The notes below the pieces were generated by a model. The model saw nothing but the letters and a program-made list of their open reading frames with translations. It was not told the DNA's origin and did not search any database. Source: Thermoflexales bacterium (GTDB lineage: Bacteria > Chloroflexota > Anaerolineae > B4-G1 > SLSP01). From it: 27,315 bases of DNA. Made by a program: the position numbers and the translations under genes. Positions within the stretch are counted from its first letter, which is position 1; every line of letters starts with the position of its first letter. Positions 23,154 to 27,315 of the stretch are shown piece by piece. The stretch is taken from assembly GCA_015486785.1 (NCBI GenBank), contig WFQZ01000197.1, positions 1-27,315 of the forward strand, given 5' to 3'.

Positions 23154-24494
23154 ATGAAAACCAACCGCCGCTGGATGTTATGGCTGGCCGTGTGGCTAGT
23201 GTTGTTCACCCCCGCGAGTTCGCTTTCCGCCCAGGGCCGTGCGCCGGTGGATGTGCTCACGCTCAAGGGGATCGTTGATCCGCTGGCGGCACAATACATC
23301 GTGCAGGGCATCAATGCGGCGGAGATGGACGAGGCGCAATGTTTGGTCTTGCAGTTGGATACGCCCGGCGGCTCTATGGACGCTATGCGCGACATCGTTC
23401 AGGCCATCCTGAATGCCTCGGTGCCGGTCGTGGTGTACGTGGCCCCGTCGGGAGCACGGGCTGGATCGGCGGGCGTGTTCATCACCTTGGCCGCCAACAT
23501 CGCCGTGATGGCTCCCGGCACGAACATCGGGGCCGCGCATCCGGTGGGCATGACCGGCGAGATCACCGGCACGATGAACGAGAAGGTCACCAACGATGCC
23601 GCCGCTTACGCGCGGGCTATCGCCGAGCAGCGGGGGCGTAACGCCGATTGGGCCGAAAAATCCGTGCGCGAAAGCGTCTCCGTCACCGCCCAAGACGCGC
23701 TGGATAAGCACATCGTTGATCTGATCGCCGACTCACTTCCGGATTTGTTGCAGCGCATTGATGGCGAAACAGTCACCACGGCGGATGGCCCGCACACATT
23801 GCACACGGCCCACGCCCCTGTTCAACCTATGCCGATGTCCCTGGCCCAACAGCTATTGCACTTGCTGATCAATCCCAACGTGGCCTACTTGCTCTTCACG
23901 CTGGGCATCTGGGCGATCATCGCCGAGTTCTATCATCCGGGAGCCATCATCCCCGGCGTCAGCGGAGTGATCAGCCTGATCCTGGCATTTGTCGCCTTTG
24001 GCAACCTGCCGATCAACTGGGGCGGCATCGCGCTGATTGTGCTGGCGATTGTGCTGTTTATCCTTGACATCAAAGTAACCGGCTACGTCTTGAGCATCGG
24101 CGGCGTGATCTCCTTCGTCCTCGGCTCGCTGATGCTCTTCAGCCCGGCCACGCCTCCCTCGCCCACCATGCCCGCGCTGGCCGTTTCCCCTTGGATCATC
24201 ACCGGCACGACGATATTCATCGCCGGATTCTTCCTGTTCGCCCTTTCGCTGGGACTGCACGCCCAACGATCCGCGCCGCTCAGCGGCGTGCAGACCTTGG
24301 TCGGTGCCGGCGGCGTGGCGGTGACCGATCTCGCGCCGGAAGGTTCGGTGCAGGTGCGCAGCGAGTTGTGGAGTGCCACCTCGCACGATGGTTCGCTCAT
24401 CCCCAAGGGGCGGCGGATCAAAGTGGTTTCCGTCTCCGGCTTGCACCTGACCGTTGCGCCGGATGCGCAAGCCCTGCCGCGTCACGGCGATTGA
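23154..24494 (+). CDS. NfeD-family membrane-bound serine protease (long form)
   Basis: 446 residues from ATG 23154 after AGGAG. A signal or anchor peptide (about 1-26, basic start then a hydrophobic run ending ASSLSA) precedes a ClpP/SppA-like domain (about 32-200): QLDTPGGSMDAM (67-78), ARAGSAG with the likely nucleophile S105, and K144 at a spacing matching the Ser-Lys dyad of Pyrococcus PH1510 (S97/K138, from memory). Four or five membrane segments follow (about 240-370), then the soluble OB-fold NfeD domain (about 378-438). These proteins are paired with stomatins, and the archaeal one cleaves the stomatin C-terminus. The next gene here is a stomatin, so a membrane quality-control pair is likely. 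Confidence 0.92.
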   Translation: MKTNRRWMLWLAVWLVLFTPASSLSAQGRAPVDVLTLKGIVDPLAAQYIVQGINAAEMDEAQCLVLQLDTPGGSMDAMRDIVQAILNASVPVVVYVAPSGARAGSAGVFITLAANIAVMAPGTNIGAAHPVGMTGEITGTMNEKVTNDAAAYARAIAEQRGRNADWAEKSVRESVSVTAQDALDKHIVDLIADSLPDLLQRIDGETVTTADGPHTLHTAHAPVQPMPMSLAQQLLHLLINPNVAYLLFTLGIWAIIAEFYHPGAIIPGVSGVISLILAFVAFGNLPINWGGIALIVLAIVLFILDIKVTGYVLSIGGVISFVLGSLMLFSPATPPSPTMPALAVSPWIITGTTIFIAGFFLFALSLGLHAQRSAPLSGVQTLVGAGGVAVTDLAPEGSVQVRSELWSATSHDGSLIPKGRRIKVVSVSGLHLTVAPDAQALPRHGD

Positions 24495-24536
24495 TTGGGT
24501 TGGGACTTTCGATTACCATTAATTTAGGAGGGTACG

Positions 24537-25430
24537 ATGCTTACGAATATCTTAACGATGCTGTTTGGATTGTTTGTCTTGCTCAGCCTGGTGCTGGCGT
24601 TCTTCGGCACCTTCATCAAGATCACGCGGGAATACCAACGGCTGGTAATCTTTCGGCTGGGCCGCTGTATCGGCGCAAAGGGGCCGGGGTTGGTGCTCCT
24701 GCTCCCCTTCATTGACCGTCCGGTGTGGGTGGACCTGCGGGAACAGTACCTCGAAGTTCCGCACCAGACTTGTATCACCAAGGATAACGCGCCCATTTCG
24801 GTGGATTTCCTGATCTACTGGAAAGTGGTGGGGCCGGTGGACAGTGTGATCAAGGTGGGAAACTTCGCCGGGGCTTCTCAGGGGATTTCCACAACCACGC
24901 TCCGCGCCGTCATCGGGGATATTTCGCTCGATGATGTGTTGGCGAAGCGCGAGCACATCAACCAGATTTTGCGCGTCAAGCTGGACGAGATTACGGAACG
25001 GTGGGGCGTCAAGGTGACGGCGGTCGAAATCCGCGAGATTCTGCCCCCGCGCGAGGTGCAAGAGGCTATGACGCGGCAGATGACGGCGGAGCGCAATCGC
25101 CGTGCGGTGGTGCTGGAGTCCGAGGGCAAGCGGGAGGCGACGATCAAGATCGCCGAGGGTGATAAACGATCCGCCATCCTGCGGGCCGAAGGGGCACGCC
25201 AGGCGGCGATTCTGCGGGCGGAAGGGTACGCCTTGGCTCTGGAGAAGATCTACGCCGCCGCTAAGACCATTGACGCGAAGACCATGAGCTTGCAGTACTT
25301 GGAGGCTCTCAAGGAAGTGGGGAACAGTCCTTCCACCAAGTTCATCCTGCCGATGGAATTGACCGGCTTGCTCAAGCCGTTTGTGGGGCATCTTGGAGAA
25401 GCCGCCGCCGTGGGAGAAGACGTGGCGTGA
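24537..25430 (+). CDS. Stomatin/slipin, SPFH (band 7) domain protein
   Basis: 297 residues. One N-terminal membrane segment (about 5-26), an SPFH domain (about 28-190) starting REYQRLVIFRLGR, and a coiled region with repeated EGxRxAxI units (about 185-235), including RAEGARQAAILRAEGYA. A hydrophobic C-terminal stretch (about 265-285) corresponds to the region NfeD proteases cut in stomatins. It probably oligomerises in membrane microdomains and partners the NfeD protease encoded 42 nt upstream. The ATG follows TAGGAGGG. The stop overlaps the murE start. Confidence 0.94.
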   Translation: MLTNILTMLFGLFVLLSLVLAFFGTFIKITREYQRLVIFRLGRCIGAKGPGLVLLLPFIDRPVWVDLREQYLEVPHQTCITKDNAPISVDFLIYWKVVGPVDSVIKVGNFAGASQGISTTTLRAVIGDISLDDVLAKREHINQILRVKLDEITERWGVKVTAVEIREILPPREVQEAMTRQMTAERNRRAVVLESEGKREATIKIAEGDKRSAILRAEGARQAAILRAEGYALALEKIYAAAKTIDAKTMSLQYLEALKEVGNSPSTKFILPMELTGLLKPFVGHLGEAAAVGEDVA

Positions 25431-26983
25431 TGGCTGCCTGGCAATCTCTGCATCAGTTGTTGGCTGCGCTGCCGTGGCCGGTTGATCCGGTGGCGGAGCT
25501 GATGGTGAACGGCATCACGGCGGACTCACGCGCCGTGGCCCCAGGATCGCTGTTTGTGGCCGTCCCCGGCGTCAACGTGGACGGCCACACGTTCATCTCG
25601 GCGGCGTTGCAGGCGGGCGCGGTCGCCGTGGTGGGCGAACGTCCCCCGGCGACGCTGACCCTTCCGCCGAACGTGCCTTACGTGCGGGTGCCGGACGCGC
25701 GGCAGGCTTTGGGCTGGCTGCACGCGGCTTGGCACGACTTCCCCTCGCGCCGTTTGGTGCTTATCGGCGTGACCGGCACGGATGGCAAGACTACCACCAC
25801 CAACCTGATCTATCAAATGCTCCGCGCTGCCGGTCTGGCGGCGGGCATGATCAGCACCGTCAACGCGCAGATCGGCGAACGTCGCTATGACACCGGATTG
25901 CACACCACCACGCCGCCCGCCGCCGAGGTGCAACATTACCTGGCCCAGATGGTGGATGCCGGCACCACGCACGCGGTATTGGAAGTCACCTCGCACGGAC
26001 TGGCGCAACAACGGCTCGCCGGGTGTGATTTTGATGTAGCGGTGATGACCAACGTCACGCACGAACACTTGGACTATCACGGCTCGTTGGAGGCGTATCT
26101 GGCGGCCAAGACGCAATTGTTCGTGGGATTGGAAACGGCGTATGAGAAGCCCGATCAGCCGAAGATCGCGGTACTCAACTACGACGACCCGATCTCCTAT
26201 CCGGCGTTATCCAAACTGCCACTGGATAGTCTGAGCTACGCGCTGGATGCGGACGAGGCGGACGTCACCGCGCGGCGCGTGCGCTACTCGGCGCAAGGGC
26301 TGGCGTTTGAGCTGCACATCCCCGGCGAGGCGGTGGACATCGTTTCGCCGTTGGTGGGATCGTACAACGTCAGCAACATCCTGGCGGCGGCGACGGCGGC
26401 CCTGGCGGTCGGCGTGCCGCTGGAGGCGGTGGCGCAGGGGGCGGCGGAGATGCGCGGCGTCCCCGGCCGGATGGAGTTGATTGATGAAGGGCAGCCGTTC
26501 ACGGCCATCGTGGATTTTGCGCACACGCCCAACGCGCTGCGGCAAGCCCTGGCTACGGCGCGTCAGATGACCGGGCCGCAAGGGCGGGTGATCGTCGTCT
26601 TTGGCAGTGCCGGGCTGCGCGATAAGGACAAGCGGCGGATGATGGGCGAGGTGGCCGGTGCGGCGGCGGATTTGACGGTCATCACGGCGGAGGATCCGCG
26701 CACCGAGCCGCTGCCCGACATCATAGAGACCATCGCTCAAGGCTTGATCGCGCAGGGACGGCGCGAAGGGCAAGACTTCTGGCGCGTTCCCGACCGAGGC
26801 GCGGCGATCCTGCGGGCGGTGGAGTTGGCCCGCCCCGGCGATGTGCTGCTCACGTGCGGCAAGGGGCACGAGCAAAGTATGTGCTTCGGCGAGACCGAGT
26901 ACCCGTGGGATGATCGCACCGCGTTGCGCCGCGCGTTGCATGGCGAAACACTCGCTTCCTTGCCCACTCATTCAGCCGATTGA
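25430..26983 (+). CDS. murE: UDP-N-acetylmuramyl-tripeptide synthetase MurE-like Mur ligase
   Basis: 517 residues from ATG 25430 (TGATG overlap with the stomatin gene); GTG 25427 is the alternative. It adds the third amino acid to UDP-MurNAc-L-Ala-D-Glu in peptidoglycan synthesis. Seen: N-terminal domain with GITADSRAVAPGSLFVA (28-44), ATP-binding GTDGKTTTT (116-124), EVTSHGL (185-191), NVTHEHLDYHG (208-218), the carbamylated lysine K227 in AAKTQL, VDFAHTPNAL (361-370) and CGKGHEQ near the end. The specificity loop reads EDPRTE (421-426) where meso-DAP enzymes have DNPR. The Arg is kept, so DAP is possible, but Orn or Lys is not excluded. The FGSAGLRDKDKR stretch (391-402) is diverged from the usual FGCGGDRD form. 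Confidence 0.93.
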   Translation: MAAWQSLHQLLAALPWPVDPVAELMVNGITADSRAVAPGSLFVAVPGVNVDGHTFISAALQAGAVAVVGERPPATLTLPPNVPYVRVPDARQALGWLHAAWHDFPSRRLVLIGVTGTDGKTTTTNLIYQMLRAAGLAAGMISTVNAQIGERRYDTGLHTTTPPAAEVQHYLAQMVDAGTTHAVLEVTSHGLAQQRLAGCDFDVAVMTNVTHEHLDYHGSLEAYLAAKTQLFVGLETAYEKPDQPKIAVLNYDDPISYPALSKLPLDSLSYALDADEADVTARRVRYSAQGLAFELHIPGEAVDIVSPLVGSYNVSNILAAATAALAVGVPLEAVAQGAAEMRGVPGRMELIDEGQPFTAIVDFAHTPNALRQALATARQMTGPQGRVIVVFGSAGLRDKDKRRMMGEVAGAAADLTVITAEDPRTEPLPDIIETIAQGLIAQGRREGQDFWRVPDRGAAILRAVELARPGDVLLTCGKGHEQSMCFGETEYPWDDRTALRRALHGETLASLPTHSAD

Positions 26984-27315
26984 TGCCGCGATTGATCACC
27001 GAGCGCACCGCGTTCCCGCCCACCTTGGGGATGCTCATCGGTGTGCTGGCCGTTTCCACGGCTTCGACTTTCATCCGCTTGGCGCAAGTGTATGCTCCCT
27101 CGCTGACGATTGCCGCTTGGCGGATGATCTTGGCTTCGCTGATCCTCGCGCCTTTTGCATTGACCTCGCAGCGTGCCGCGTGGCGATCCCTGCGGCGGCG
27201 CGATTGGGCGTGTGTGTTGGCGGCGGGCGTGCTGCTCGCGCTGCACTTTTACGCCTGGATCGCCTCGCTGGCGATGACTTCCGTGGCGGCCTCGGTGGTG
27301 CTGGTGACGCTGTAC
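26983..27315 (+). CDS. EamA/DMT-family transporter (cut by right edge)
   Basis: Open from the ATG at 26983, which overlaps the murE stop (TGATG), to the window end: 111 codons, no stop. About four membrane segments are seen (residues about 15-32, 42-60, 75-90 and 95-111). The pattern STFIRLAQVYAPSLTIAAWRM followed by RRDWACVLAAGVLLALHFYAW is typical of the first EamA repeat of drug/metabolite transporters. The substrate is unknown. It is coupled to murE by overlap. Confidence 0.85.
   Translation, partial: MPRLITERTAFPPTLGMLIGVLAVSTASTFIRLAQVYAPSLTIAAWRMILASLILAPFALTSQRAAWRSLRRRDWACVLAAGVLLALHFYAWIASLAMTSVAASVVLVTLY

Overview
This window looks like the chromosome of an anaerobic or facultatively anaerobic bacterium, at high GC and with very tight gene packing. 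Intergenic gaps are mostly 0-40 nt, with many ATGA, GTGA or TGATG stop/start overlaps and strong AGGAGG ribosome-binding sites. The mix of a V/A-type ATPase, an Hdr-type redox complex, MurE, a Wzt-type exporter and stomatin/NfeD resembles Chloroflexota, Anaerolineae-like lineages in particular. That placement is inference from gene content only; the window holds no rRNA or other strong phylogenetic marker apart from trmD.

Layout. (1) 1-2949, minus strand: a surface-polysaccharide operon of a Wzt-type ABC ATPase, a family-2 glycosyltransferase and a large polytopic membrane protein (GT-C-like) cut by the left edge. (2) 2950-3078: a divergent promoter region with a 10-bp palindrome. (3) 3079-5226: potassium uptake (TrkH channel plus a TrkA-like RCK protein), followed one base later by trmD. 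(4) 5952-13763: a redox operon of MoaD-like sulfur carrier, tungsten-type aldehyde:ferredoxin oxidoreductase (AOR), four-cluster ferredoxin, HdrA fused to MvhD, HdrC, HdrB, and a polyferredoxin. (5) 13784-22527: a complete V/A-type ATPase operon in the order H-C-I-K-F-E-A-B-D, starting only 20 nt after the redox genes and ended by an intrinsic terminator. (6) 22602-27315: a universal stress protein, an NfeD membrane protease, a stomatin/SPFH protein, MurE and the start of an EamA/DMT transporter.

How the parts fit. The most interesting block is (4). It has the parts of an AOR-Hdr electron-transfer or electron-bifurcating complex: a W-pterin catalytic subunit, ferredoxin wires, the HdrA flavin, the HdrB site with both cysteine-rich motifs, and the MvhD electron-entry module. 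No hydrogenase, formate dehydrogenase or NADH-oxidising partner (NuoEFG/BamGHI) is encoded beside it. It resembles a Bam (class II benzoyl-CoA reductase) cluster without BamGHI, or an AOR-HdrABC complex. The polyferredoxin encoded last may provide the missing electron exit or entry. The absence of any terminator before the ATPase operon suggests that low-potential redox chemistry and ATP synthesis/hydrolysis are co-expressed. Substrate and physiological direction cannot be read from sequence alone.

No tRNA, rRNA, CRISPR array, insertion sequence or phage gene was seen. There is no gene-free stretch longer than about 130 bases.
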